Part shown: piece after piece, positions 25,855 through 34,059 of the stretch | Numbering within the stretch: position 1 is the first letter of the stretch | Layout of the letters: every line of letters begins with the position of its first letter | DNA from: Trueperaceae bacterium | GTDB taxonomy: Bacteria > Deinococcota > Deinococci > Deinococcales > Trueperaceae | NCBI GenBank assembly: GCA_020431825.1 | Contig: JAGQHN010000007.1 | Span: 27,329 to 74,952, forward strand | Reading direction: 5' to 3' | Length of the DNA: 47,624 bases | Notes under the pieces: generated by a model | Told to the model about the DNA's origin: nothing | The model's database searches: none | What the model saw: only the letters and a program-made list of their open reading frames with translations | Position numbers and translations under genes: made by a program

Positions 25855-26988
25855 TTAAGCGGTAACCCTTTTTACTGCGGGAGACAGTAGAACAATCATG
25901 GCACATAAAATAACCACGACTACCAGTGCTAAACGTAGTGAGCTAAGTTCAGCAATCCAGCCAAGCACAGGTGGACCAGCTAAAAACCCACTGTAACCCA
26001 TGGTTGCAGCGGCTGCGATGGCAGTTCCACTGGGAATGGTCGGGTGCTTACCAGCCGCACTAAAGACCGACGGTACGACAACTGAAAGACCTAAGCCCAC
26101 CATGCCAAAGCCAATAAGTCCGGTACTAAGAGTATGAAAAAGTAAACCAAGTGCTAAGCCAAGGGCTGCAATAGCACCACCAGTTCGCACCACATTTGCC
26201 GTGCCAAAACGAGCAACCAGGTGGTCACCACTAAAGCGCCCTGCGAGCATGGCTAATGAAAAAACTGCATAGCCTGTGGCTGCCACGCTCACAGTCGTCC
26301 CTAGCGATTTATTGAGGTAAAGGGCACTCCAGTCCGCCATTGAGCCTTCACCAATCGAAGAGCAAAAAGCAATGGCACCCAGCCCCCAGAGGGCTCTTGG
26401 CGGTAGCATAAAGACAGGAGCTTTTTCCTTTTCTTTGCTGCTAGTGTCAGGTAAAAGTAAGCGGTGCATAAAAAAGAGCAGCGCTGCAGAGATCAGGGCC
26501 ACCGCTAAAAAGTGGGTGGCCAGGCCTGTTCCCCAAGAGACAATAAGTCCTCCCAGAGCAGCGCCCGCAAAGCCGCCGAGACTAAAAAAGCCGTGCAGAG
26601 AGTTCATGATGGTGCGTTTTTCTAGCCGTTCTATTTCAATACCCTGGGCATTCATTGCAACGTCCATCGAACCTATGCTGGCACCAAAAAGGATGAGTGC
26701 TAAAAAAAGAGTGAGCAGACTGGGTACCCATGCGGGCAGCACCAGAGCAAGGCAGCAGGCCAAGCCACAAACAAGTGTGACCCTGGCACTACCAAAGCGG
26801 CTAATGAAGTTACCGACTAAGGGAAAGGCAGACAGTGAGCCAACCGCAACCCCTAAAAGCGCTAAGCCCACCTGAGCATTATTGAGATCTAAGTGTTGGG
26901 CGACCGTTGGAATGCGGGAAACCCAGCTTGCAAGGAAGACACCATTGACAAAAAAGATACTGGAGATAGCGAGGTAGGCTCGAGACAT
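25855..26988 (-). CDS. MFS transporter
   Basis: The 377-residue protein has 12 predicted TM helices. The N-terminal FFVNGVFLASWVSRIPTVA and the LLGVAVGSLSAFPLVGNFISRFG segment are like the YbjJ-type branch of the major facilitator superfamily. A central cytoplasmic loop (about 180-195) is charged (SSKEKEKA). Substrate unknown; relatives are often annotated as sugar or drug transporters. It is followed downstream by empty DNA and preceded, on the same strand, by the DinB-like gene 38 bp away. Confidence 0.87.
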   Translation of the reverse strand: MSRAYLAISSIFFVNGVFLASWVSRIPTVAQHLDLNNAQVGLALLGVAVGSLSAFPLVGNFISRFGSARVTLVCGLACCLALVLPAWVPSLLTLFLALILFGASIGSMDVAMNAQGIEIERLEKRTIMNSLHGFFSLGGFAGAALGGLIVSWGTGLATHFLAVALISAALLFFMHRLLLPDTSSKEKEKAPVFMLPPRALWGLGAIAFCSSIGEGSMADWSALYLNKSLGTTVSVAATGYAVFSLAMLAGRFSGDHLVARFGTANVVRTGGAIAALGLALGLLFHTLSTGLIGFGMVGLGLSVVVPSVFSAAGKHPTIPSGTAIAAAATMGYSGFLAGPPVLGWIAELSSLRLALVVVVILCAMIVLLSPAVKRVTA

Positions 26989-27026
26989 GCGCCTAGTTGT
27001 ATCACACAGGCTTGGGTCTAGGGCTA

Positions 27027-27494
27027 CTACCAGCTATCGCCTAAATCTGCGGACCAGATGCCCAAAATTTGCCGTAAACTCACCATACGCCCAAAGTGAT
27101 AAGCGTTGTGATTGGCAATGACGATTAGCTCGTCTTCTACTGTTCGGTCCGGGCGAAAGGTTTGCCTTAGCCTGGTTTCATCTTGACTGAGAAGTAAAAC
27201 TTGATCTAGCCCTTTGCTAACGTTTTCAAGCAATGCCTGCCATGTGCTTTCTGTTAGCGTATCGTTATCTTTGGGAAATGCTTCTGAACTGTGAAGGGGC
27301 AAGCTTGGGTTTTCGCCTCTGATAAGAGCAAGGCTAAACTCCTGCCAGTAGTTTAAATGCCACAGTTCCTCGTAAAGACTATGAGGTAGCCCTGAGGGAC
27401 GAACGCCTGCTAATTCAAAGGGAATTCCCCTCATGATGTTTGCAGGCTTGGCAAAAGGTGGTTTTGTGACCAAAACAAGTTCAAGTGTGCTCAT
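27027..27494 (-). CDS. DinB/YfiT-like putative metal-dependent protein
   Basis: The 155-residue protein fits the DinB four-helix bundle: a first His in LWHLNYW (about 48), and a C-terminal ANHNAYHFGR with two more His (about 131-135) forming the three-His metal site. Members act as thiol-dependent S-transferases or have no known role. A TAAACT box lies 7 nt before the ATG, so it is probably leaderless. The MFS gene follows and may be co-transcribed. Confidence 0.8.
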   Translation of the reverse strand: MSTLELVLVTKPPFAKPANIMRGIPFELAGVRPSGLPHSLYEELWHLNYWQEFSLALIRGENPSLPLHSSEAFPKDNDTLTESTWQALLENVSKGLDQVLLLSQDETRLRQTFRPDRTVEDELIVIANHNAYHFGRMVSLRQILGIWSADLGDSW

Positions 27495-27501
27495 AGCCAG
27501 T

Positions 27502-27507
27502 AGTTTA
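27502..27507 (-). promoter_or_regulatory. -10 box TAAACT, leaderless start of the DinB-like gene
   Basis: TAAACT, ACTGGCT (7 nt), then ATG at 27494 on the minus strand. Confidence 0.5.
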
Positions 27508-27636
27508 GCTGAAAAGGCTTTCTTTGTTTACTCCTCGAGCTAAATCCCTTTTGGCTTTTAGTAACCCTAACTCCAACTAAAGTAGCTAGCGTTTTCTCAT
27601 TTTAGGCACATAGACTAGGAGAGGTATGGAGAACTT

Positions 27637-28302
27637 ATGAATGAACTCGAGCTGGTGAAACTTGCAGAAAACCCTGACCCTAGGGCACCCTGTTTACTTC
27701 TTTTAGATACCTCAGCCTCGATGTCAGGTAAACCCATCAATGCGCTAAACGATGGGCTAAAAACCTTTTATCAGGATGTCATGCGCGATGAATTGGCCAG
27801 GCGCCGGGTAGAACTTGCCATTTTGGGTTTTGGTCATGGTGGCGTGAGTTTGCAGCAGGACTTTGTCACGGTTGATGACTGGAACCCCGCCGAGCTCAAG
27901 TCGGGTGGGGCAACCCCTATGGGTGAGGCGATAGATAAGGGGCTCGAGCTACTCAAACAACGAAAAGACATGTATAAGGCAGCGGGGCTACAGTATTACA
28001 GGCCCTGGGTATTCCTGATTACTGATGGTGAACCCACTGATACCTGGCAGGAAGCTGCCAAACGCATTCAGGAGGAAGATGAGGCCAAAGGTCTGATCTT
28101 TTTTGCCGTAGGGGTAGAAGAAGCCAATATGCAAAAACTGTCTCAAATTGCTTCTCCGGCGAGACCGCCACTCAAACTAAGGGGCTTGCAGTTTGCCGAA
28201 CTGTTTATCTGGTTATCGCAGTCACAACAGCGCGTTTCGCATTCAAGAGTGGGAGATCAGCTGGCGCTACCGCCAATTGGTTGGGCTGAGGTAGGCACTT
28301 AA
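27637..28302 (+). CDS. vWA-domain protein, TerY-like
   Basis: The 221-residue protein is one von Willebrand A domain with a full MIDAS: DTSAS (24-28), the Thr in GGATPMGEAI (about 92) and the Asp in ITDGEPTD (about 130). This is the TerY subtype. It is the first member of a vWA-PP2C-kinase triad; in Ter-type systems such proteins are thought to be metal-dependent adaptor subunits regulated by phosphorylation. GGAGA precedes the ATG, and TAGACT near 27610 is a possible -10. No TerB, TerC or TerD-type gene is in the window. Confidence 0.85.
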   Translation: MNELELVKLAENPDPRAPCLLLLDTSASMSGKPINALNDGLKTFYQDVMRDELARRRVELAILGFGHGGVSLQQDFVTVDDWNPAELKSGGATPMGEAIDKGLELLKQRKDMYKAAGLQYYRPWVFLITDGEPTDTWQEAAKRIQEEDEAKGLIFFAVGVEEANMQKLSQIASPARPPLKLRGLQFAELFIWLSQSQQRVSHSRVGDQLALPPIGWAEVGT

Positions 28303-28336
28303 AACATCCCACTGACATCAGCCGTTTAAGCTGTAC

Positions 28337-29092
28337 ATGGATCAAGGAGTAAAGATGTGGCGTACTCTGGCTGCGTCAGTTAGAGGTAGCTATCATACAA
28401 AACAAGCCAAGGGCAATGAAGATGCCCTGGGACTGGCGTCAACTCTGTCGGCTGATTTGTTGCTAATTGTTTCTGATGGGGCAGGTTCTGCCCCTTTCGC
28501 CTCGGAGGGATCACAGTTCCTGACCCGAAAGGCACTGGACCTTCTTGCTCATTATGAGATGCCAAGTGCTCGTTTTGCCCTCGAGTGTGACGCTTATGCC
28601 CTGCTTTTTAAACTTAAACAGGCGCTTACCCAGTTTGCCGAAGAGCAAAACCGTGTTTCTGGAGACTTTGCTGCTACCTTTCTGGCTGTGATGGTTGGAG
28701 AGCTTTATACCCTGGCAATACAAGTTGGCGATGGTGCCATTATTGCTTTAGATCACGCGAATGAATTGACTTTTCTGACGCAAGCCTTTCATGGTGACTA
28801 CACGTCTGAAACGGTCTTTCTGAGCTCTGATTCGGCACTGGTTCAGGCTTCGGTGGGGGTCTATCCTTCAGATAGGTATAAGGCTTTTGCCCTATTAAGT
28901 GATGGACTCGAGCCAGTTGCTTTGCAAGGGGGAAAACCCTTTAAAGATTTCTTTATGCCGCTTTTTGCCTTTGTTCAAAGCGAGGGGAGTGTCAGTCAAA
29001 AATTGTCCAATCTGGCGACTTTTTTAGACGGCGAGCAAATGAACGCCCGTACGCATGATGATAAAACGCTCATCCTTGCCTGTAACCTATGA
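28337..29092 (+). CDS. PP2C-like serine/threonine phosphatase of the TerY-P triad
   Basis: The 251-residue protein has the PP2C metal-binding motifs: GNEDA (Asp29), IVSDGAGSAPFASEG, QVGDGAIIAL and the late LLSDGLE and HDDKTLILA. It should remove phosphate from the vWA protein or other targets of the partner kinase. The gene starts 34 bp after the vWA gene (alternative ATG at 28355) and overlaps the kinase gene by ATGA, which fixes the trio as one unit. Confidence 0.87.
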   Translation: MDQGVKMWRTLAASVRGSYHTKQAKGNEDALGLASTLSADLLLIVSDGAGSAPFASEGSQFLTRKALDLLAHYEMPSARFALECDAYALLFKLKQALTQFAEEQNRVSGDFAATFLAVMVGELYTLAIQVGDGAIIALDHANELTFLTQAFHGDYTSETVFLSSDSALVQASVGVYPSDRYKAFALLSDGLEPVALQGGKPFKDFFMPLFAFVQSEGSVSQKLSNLATFLDGEQMNARTHDDKTLILACNL

Positions 29093-30573
29093 ACAAGCAG
29101 GTTTTTGACAGCGCAGGTAAAGGGCTCGAGCTTGGTCAGGAACTTGGGCGTGGGGGAGAGGCTTCGGTTTTCCAGCTAAGATTTCAGACTAATAAGGCCA
29201 TAAAGCTTTACCATAAACCCGATGCAGAGCGAGTAAAAAAATTAAGGGTTATGGTGGCAAATCCTCCCCATGACCCAACCCGCGAGGCAGGCCATGTTTC
29301 CATTGCCTGGCCGGAAGCGCTCGTTCATGACGGTGAGGGCCGGGTGATTGGCTTTGTAATGCCGCTTTTAGATATGAAGCGGTCGCTAGCCCTTCATCAG
29401 GTTTATAACCCTAAAATTCGGCGGCAGCGAGCAGCGGGGCTTAACTGGCACTATCTTATTCGCATTGCCAGAAATTTATGTACGGTGGTGGCTGCCCTGC
29501 ATGAAGGCGGTTATGTCATTGGTGATCTTAATGAAAGTAATGTTTTGGTGACTGACCGGGCACTGGTAAGTTTGGTTGATTGTGATTCGATACAGGTTCG
29601 TGAAGGACGTAAACTGTACCGCTGCACTGTGGCAAAAGCTGAATATTTGGCGCCAGAATTGCACAATAAAGATTTTAACCGCGTAAATAGACAGGAAAAC
29701 CATGACAATTTTTCACTGGCTGTCCTATTATTTTTACTCCTTATGGAAGGGGTGCATCCTTTTGCGGGCATTTATCAGGGTAAGGGTGAACCTCCTGACA
29801 TTATTGAAAATATTGCCAATGGAAATAGTCCTTATCTGAATGGCACGCTCAAGCCTTCGCTGGTTGCGCCGTCTTTTTCACAGTTACCCCATGATCTTAG
29901 ACGCTTGTTTCGTAAGGCTTTTGTCAAGCAAAGCTGGTTGCCCAGGCCCAAAGCCAAAGCATTTCAACAGGCTCTTGAAATGCTCGAGCAAAATCTGCAA
30001 AGGTGCACGGTAAATGCGCAACATGTTTTTCATAATGGGCTCAAAACCTGCCCCTGGTGTGTACGCTTGCAGACGTTAGGGCTCGAGGCCTACCCAGCGC
30101 TGGCAAAACCTGTCGTCACGGTGGATTTTGAAAAGCCAGATGAAGCTAAACCAAAACATAGTTTTGCCTTATGGTTAAGACGCTTTCCTGTAAGTATTGC
30201 TAGTTTTACGGCACTTCTGCCCCTATTGGCTTTTGGGCTTTTAAGCTGGTTACCTCACTGGTTTCAGCTGAGCATGCTCCATCTGCGTTTTATCGTAATT
30301 GGGGGTACGAGTTTACTGGCAGTGCTGAGTTTTGTGCTTTTTTATAGATTAACGAAGCAAAGCAGGCGCTTTAGAGATTTGCTGTTAAGGCTCGAGCGTA
30401 TCCTGGTTGCCCTTTTTATAGCTACAGTGTTAGTTTTCCTGGTCTATTTGTTCCTTTCCTGGTTTGACATTTTCAAAATAAACCTAATCTATATGACCTT
30501 GCTGTTAACGCTTTTGTGGACGCTGCTTTTTTACCTGACCTGGTATTTTCAAAAACGCCAATTATCTTCTTAA
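29089..30573 (+). CDS. Membrane-anchored protein kinase of the TerY-P triad
   Basis: The 494-residue protein has an N-terminal kinase domain: a Gly-rich loop (LGRGGEASV, 19-27), the ATP-binding Lys39, the catalytic GDLNESN (Asp146, Asn151) and DCDS (164-167) in place of DFG. A Cys/His cluster with CPWC (about 319) follows, as in other TerY-P kinases, and four TM helices occupy the C-terminal ~120 residues. The catalytic loop lacks the HRD triplet and reads VIGD, normal for this branch. The translation start overlaps the PP2C stop. The membrane anchor suggests it reports on envelope state (inference). Confidence 0.87.
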   Translation: MNKQVFDSAGKGLELGQELGRGGEASVFQLRFQTNKAIKLYHKPDAERVKKLRVMVANPPHDPTREAGHVSIAWPEALVHDGEGRVIGFVMPLLDMKRSLALHQVYNPKIRRQRAAGLNWHYLIRIARNLCTVVAALHEGGYVIGDLNESNVLVTDRALVSLVDCDSIQVREGRKLYRCTVAKAEYLAPELHNKDFNRVNRQENHDNFSLAVLLFLLLMEGVHPFAGIYQGKGEPPDIIENIANGNSPYLNGTLKPSLVAPSFSQLPHDLRRLFRKAFVKQSWLPRPKAKAFQQALEMLEQNLQRCTVNAQHVFHNGLKTCPWCVRLQTLGLEAYPALAKPVVTVDFEKPDEAKPKHSFALWLRRFPVSIASFTALLPLLAFGLLSWLPHWFQLSMLHLRFIVIGGTSLLAVLSFVLFYRLTKQSRRFRDLLLRLERILVALFIATVLVFLVYLFLSWFDIFKINLIYMTLLLTLLWTLLFYLTWYFQKRQLSS

Positions 30574-30916
30574 CAGCTCTACAAACGTCAATATCTACCA
30601 TCTATTTGTATTTAGAACAGAGCTTGCGCCGTTTGCTGAGTTAATTCGCACTAGCCTTCTCGTTAGCCTCGAATTAGCTCGCACCAAGTAGTGCTGGAAT
30701 TTGGATACTACCAGGTTCAAGTTCCGATACTACTAGAAGGGTACAAGACTTAGTGGAAAGCCTGTACCAATCATGTTTGGCCTTGCGTACAAGCATTATT
30801 TGTTCATTTGACCTAATTTAGCGTTACAAATAACTCTTTCAAGAAGCTCTGTAAAATGACCGTTTGTGCTGTACAGCCAAACTGTTCTGCAGAATGCTGG
30901 TTAGAAGCATAAGTAT

Positions 30917-30935
30917 TTGGCAGAAATTTTGCCAA
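30917..30935. promoter_or_regulatory. Inverted repeat TTGGCA-N7-TGCCAA upstream of amt
   Basis: TTGGCAGAAATTTTGCCAA has 6-bp arms with a 7-nt centre, about 140 bp before the promoter. TTGGCA-type dyads are typical of dimeric regulators. Confidence 0.4.
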
Positions 30936-31073
30936 TTCTGCTAATTTACTCTCCAAAATTCAAAACGTAAGAAATAAAACTAATATATGTAATAAATGTA
31001 TTTAACGTTTTGCAAAATCATTTCAAATATTTGATATATGTAAATTAAAAAGTTGTACTTGGTAATTTTGTCC

Positions 31074-31102
31074 TTGACAAGACGAGACATTGCTAATATG
31101 CT
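31074..31102 (+). promoter_or_regulatory. Sigma-70-type promoter of amt
   Basis: TTGACA (31074-31079), 17-nt spacer, TATGCT (31097-31102). A full consensus -35 and optimal spacing; transcription would start near 31109. Confidence 0.8.
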
Positions 31103-31113
31103 AGCCACCAAGT

Positions 31114-31149
31114 TACCTGAACCAGGTAGCTATTTACCTAGGAGGTAAA
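31114..31149 (+). promoter_or_regulatory. Amt leader hairpins, second one covering the ribosome site
   Basis: TACCTG-AAC-CAGGTA (31114-31128) is directly at the transcription start. TTTACC-TAGGA-GGTAAA (31133-31149) includes the GGAGG of the ribosome site (31141-31145). This could make amt translation conditional. Confidence 0.5.
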
Positions 31150-31153
31150 AAGA

Positions 31154-32467
31154 ATGAATAAAAGCAAGTTTGGGGTACTTGGATTGATCGTGTCTCTAGG
31201 ATGTCTTGCTTTTGCACAAGACGCAGAACTCGCCGACAAAGTTACTGCGCTCGAGGCAAGCCTGGCGGAGACAAATTTTGCACTTGATACATTGTCCCTG
31301 CTTTTCTATGCCGTCCTCGTTGCCTTTATGCAACCTGGTTTTGCTCTTTTGGAAGCAGGTCTGCACAGTGCAAAAAATATTGTTAACATCTTCATGAAAA
31401 ACATTATGGATTTTGTGGTGGCTGGTCTGGCTTACTGGGCTGTTGGCTTTAGCATCATGTACGGTGCCCCTTTATTTATTCGTGGTTATGAAGCCGGCTG
31501 GGTGCCAGGTCAGGCTGATTTCTTTTTTCAGCTTGTATTCGCGGCAACGGCGGCGACCATCGTGTCGGGTGCAATTGGTGGTCGTATGAAGTTCACCGCC
31601 TATCTTATTTTTTCAGCCGTTATGACTGCTCTCATCTATCCTGTTATGGGTTCATGGAAGTGGGGCGGTGGCTGGTTAGATCAATTGGGTTTTGCAGATT
31701 TTGCTGGTTCTTCCATTGTTCATGCTGTTGGTGGTTTTGCGGCTTTAGGAGCAGTGCTAGCGATTGGTCCTCGTCTTGGGCGCTACGCTGGTAACAAGAT
31801 AAATGCCATGCCCGGTCACAATATGGCGCTTGCTGGTTTTGGTGTATTTTTACTCTGGTTAGGTTGGTTTGGTTTTAACCCTGGTTCACAGCTTGCTTTT
31901 TCCACCGCTGCAGATTCAACGACGGTAGCAGATATTTTTATTAATACCAATTTGGCTGCATCGGCTGGCGCTTTGTCCGCTATGATCCTTTCCTGGGCAC
32001 TGTTCAAAAAGCCGGATTTTACTATGACGATAAATGGAATCTTAGCTGGACTCGTAACGATTACCGCGGGTTGTGATGTCATTGTTGGTGGTTGGGCAGT
32101 TGTTGCAGGGGCTATCGGTGGCATCCTGGTTGTCTTCAGCGTGCTTATGTTTGACCGCTTAAAAGTAGATGATCCTGTTGGTGCCATAAGTGTACACGGC
32201 ATTTGTGGCGTCTGGGGAACCATTGCAGTAGGCATTTTTGGTGGTGGTAATCTTGGCGTTCAGGTTCTTGGAACTCTGGTTTATGCCGCTGGCGCTTTTG
32301 TCTCTGGTTATCTCATCTTTATGATTCTTAAATACACTATAGGTATTCGTGTAACTGCTGAAGAAGAAGTGCGTGGTCTTGATATTGCTGAGCACGGCAT
32401 CGAGGGGTACAGCCCATCTGATTATGTTGGTGACCCTGTTGTTCTTAGTGCTGTTGCAGGTGACTGA
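31154..32467 (+). CDS. amt: Ammonium transporter, Amt family, with signal peptide
   Basis: The 437-residue protein has a cleavable Sec signal (1-21, ends LAFAQ) and an extracytoplasmic linker rich in Leu/Glu, then 11 TM helices. Family motifs include DFVVAGLAYWAVGF, the first pore His in IVHAVGGFAALGA, VFLLWLGWFGFNPGS, and the second pore His in VHGICGVWGTIAVG. It imports ammonium or ammonia across the inner membrane and is expected to be blocked by the PII protein encoded directly downstream. Confidence 0.95.
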   Translation: MNKSKFGVLGLIVSLGCLAFAQDAELADKVTALEASLAETNFALDTLSLLFYAVLVAFMQPGFALLEAGLHSAKNIVNIFMKNIMDFVVAGLAYWAVGFSIMYGAPLFIRGYEAGWVPGQADFFFQLVFAATAATIVSGAIGGRMKFTAYLIFSAVMTALIYPVMGSWKWGGGWLDQLGFADFAGSSIVHAVGGFAALGAVLAIGPRLGRYAGNKINAMPGHNMALAGFGVFLLWLGWFGFNPGSQLAFSTAADSTTVADIFINTNLAASAGALSAMILSWALFKKPDFTMTINGILAGLVTITAGCDVIVGGWAVVAGAIGGILVVFSVLMFDRLKVDDPVGAISVHGICGVWGTIAVGIFGGGNLGVQVLGTLVYAAGAFVSGYLIFMILKYTIGIRVTAEEEVRGLDIAEHGIEGYSPSDYVGDPVVLSAVAGD

Positions 32468-32523
32468 GTCCTTTCCTTTTGATGGCGCTTTGGCGCCATC
32501 CATTTTTTCAGGAGAATAAAATT

Positions 32524-32877
32524 ATGAAACTAATTACCGCTGTTATAAGACCAGATAAACTTCCTAGCGTCAAAGAAGCCCTATTTAAAGCTGGTGTAAG
32601 AGGGATTACCATTTCAAGGGTCAGTGGCCATGGTGGGCAAGGGGGAATCATTGAACAATACCGTGGTAGCCAGTTTGTGGTTGAATTTCGGGAAAAAGTT
32701 CAGTTAAGTATTGCTGTTAGTGACAGCTTTGTTGAACCCACCATTGACGCAATTGTTAAAAGCGCCCGTACCGGAGAAATAGGGGATGGCAAAATATTTG
32801 TGCAACCCTTGGAGAATGTTGTCAGAATTCGGACGGGTGAAAAGGATACTGAGGCACTAACGCCTGTCGGCGCGTAG
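32524..32877 (+). CDS. glnK: Nitrogen regulatory protein PII (GlnK-type)
   Basis: From ATG 32524 the protein is 117 residues with PII signatures: MKLITAVIRPDKLPSVKEAL, the T-loop region, ARTGEIGDGKIFV and the C-terminal IRTGE motif. It binds ATP/ADP and 2-oxoglutarate and gates Amt. The T-loop reads YRGSQFV, placing Phe at position 51, where uridylylated PII proteins have Tyr, and Ser at 49, as in the cyanobacterial phosphorylated type. The GHGGQGG part of the T-loop differs from the usual GRQKGH. An AGGAG precedes the ATG. It lies 56 bp after amt in the same transcript. Confidence 0.93.
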   Translation: MKLITAVIRPDKLPSVKEALFKAGVRGITISRVSGHGGQGGIIEQYRGSQFVVEFREKVQLSIAVSDSFVEPTIDAIVKSARTGEIGDGKIFVQPLENVVRIRTGEKDTEALTPVGA

Positions 32878-32903
32878 GTGCAAACCCCAACGAGGGGTCA
32901 CGG

Positions 32904-32940
32904 ACAGCCACTTTCCCCAAAGGTGGCTGTTTTTGTTTTT
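32904..32940 (+). terminator. Terminator of the amt-glnK operon
   Basis: ACAGCCACTTT-CCCC-AAAGGTGGCTGT with one bulged base, then TTTTTGTTTTT. A smaller hairpin ACCCC-AACGA-GGGGT lies just upstream (32884-32898). Confidence 0.85.
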
Positions 32941-33060
32941 GGCCTCCAGGTAGAGCTTGTTTGTATTCGCTGTCTACAGTTACAGCTCAGGCATTGCAAA
33001 CTGTTAAAACAGATTTCCTTGGTGTTGGGATGATTGATAGTCCTAAATAATCAAGCCTAG

Positions 33061-33144
33061 GTGGCAGAAATTAAAAACTTCAGCGAGCTTACTCGAGTTA
33101 AAAATGCGCTACACTTATTAGACCAGATTAAAGGTGTTTTGTGA
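33061..33144 (+). CDS. Short ORF (27 aa) overlapping the APH-like gene by GTGA
   Basis: GTG 33061 opens a 27-codon frame (reads AEIKNFSELTRVKNALHLL after the start) that ends TGA at 33142-33144, overlapping the next GTG start by GTGA. It has protein-like, amphipathic composition and includes one CTCGAG (Thr-Arg-Val frame). It could be a coupling leader peptide or chance. No ribosome site is obvious. Confidence 0.25.
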   Translation: MAEIKNFSELTRVKNALHLLDQIKGVL

Positions 33145-34004
33145 TTCCAGCCTATTATAGCGAGACCATTCAAACATTCAGTCCAGAGCTTGATTTAAGT
33201 CAGGCTGTTTTTAACCAAGATGGCCTTGTAAATGATGTTGTCCTTATTCAGGATAGGGTTTTTCGCTTTGCCAAAAATGAAACCTGGGCGCTTGAATTAC
33301 TTGAGCAAGAACTCAAGATTCTCAAATTGCTCCAGCCTTGCTTTACTCTTAAGATTCCAGAGCCTGTTCGCTTAACTAAAACCTGTATCTCTTACGCCTT
33401 TTTGCCCGGTCAGGCATTTAGCCTTAGCCAGTACGACAAACTTTCGCTAAGGCAAAGAGCCGACCTTAGCAAGCAATATGCCAGGGCATTGCTCGAGTTG
33501 CACGGGGTACCCCAAGAACGATTGCTTGCTGAGGGCATCAAAGCTTCAGATGCGGTGCGTGACCGCGAGACCTGGTTAAACTTATATGCTGACTTGCAGC
33601 AAGAGCTTTACCCTCATATTATGCAATCCCAAAGAGCTTATATTGACGATATTTTTACCCCTATTGTTACCAGGGACTTAGCTCTTTCTTATGAACCAAA
33701 GCTGATACATGCTGATCTGGCCCCATATCATGTCCTTTTCGACCCGGTAGCAAAGTCCTTGACGGGCCTCATTGACTTTGGAACTGCAGGGCTAGGGGAT
33801 CCTGCTACCGATTTGGCTGTTATCCTTGTCAACTATGGTAAGGCCTTTAGCTATGGGCTTTTTAACCATTATCCAGAACTTCAGACTTATCTACCAAGGG
33901 CAAGATTTTGGGCGAAAACACTGGAGCTTCAGTGGGCACTGCAAAGTCTGCGCAAGAAAGAAGCGTTTTGGTTTACCGCTCATCTGGGTTTAAAGCCTTT
34001 GTAG
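33141..34004 (+). CDS. Aminoglycoside-phosphotransferase-fold kinase
   Basis: The 287-residue protein belongs to the APH/choline-kinase superfamily: a Lys in FRFAKNE for ATP, the catalytic loop LIHADLAPYHVLFD (Asp, Asn replaced by His), and the metal-binding IDFGTAGLGDPATDLA. It phosphorylates a small molecule. Antibiotic resistance cannot be inferred; most genomic relatives act on metabolites. The GTG start is preceded by AAGGTG four nt away. It ends where a rhomboid gene with its own promoter begins. Confidence 0.8.
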   Translation: MIPAYYSETIQTFSPELDLSQAVFNQDGLVNDVVLIQDRVFRFAKNETWALELLEQELKILKLLQPCFTLKIPEPVRLTKTCISYAFLPGQAFSLSQYDKLSLRQRADLSKQYARALLELHGVPQERLLAEGIKASDAVRDRETWLNLYADLQQELYPHIMQSQRAYIDDIFTPIVTRDLALSYEPKLIHADLAPYHVLFDPVAKSLTGLIDFGTAGLGDPATDLAVILVNYGKAFSYGLFNHYPELQTYLPRARFWAKTLELQWALQSLRKKEAFWFTAHLGLKPL

Positions 34005-34047
34005 CTCAATTGTCGACAGTGCTTAACTAAACTTTCTTCATTACTGC

Positions 34048-34053
34048 TAGCCT
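34048..34053 (+). promoter_or_regulatory. -10 box TAGCCT, leaderless start of the rhomboid gene
   Basis: TAGCCT, AAAGCT (6 nt), then GTG at 34060; the same box as at the M29 gene. It supports the GTG start over the later ATG at 34076. Confidence 0.55.
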
Positions 34054-34059
34054 AAAGCT

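Larger units (their letters stand above)
30574..31153. other. Long leader/intergenic region upstream of amt
   Basis: The 580 bp upstream of amt is AT-rich and holds no convincing gene. It contains an inverted repeat at 30917-30935, a strong promoter at 31074-31102, and two leader hairpins. No sigma-54 type -24/-12 element is obvious. It has no CTCGAG copy. Confidence 0.6.

Noticed and set aside
30705..30745. GGTTCAAGTTCC stretch resembling a tRNA T-loop
   Set aside because: The flanking bases (CCAGG and TCCGA) cannot form a T-stem, and no acceptor or anticodon stem surrounds it.
33141..34004. APH-like gene as an aminoglycoside resistance determinant
   Set aside because: Only the general kinase motifs are visible; most chromosomal relatives phosphorylate metabolites, and there is no mobile context.
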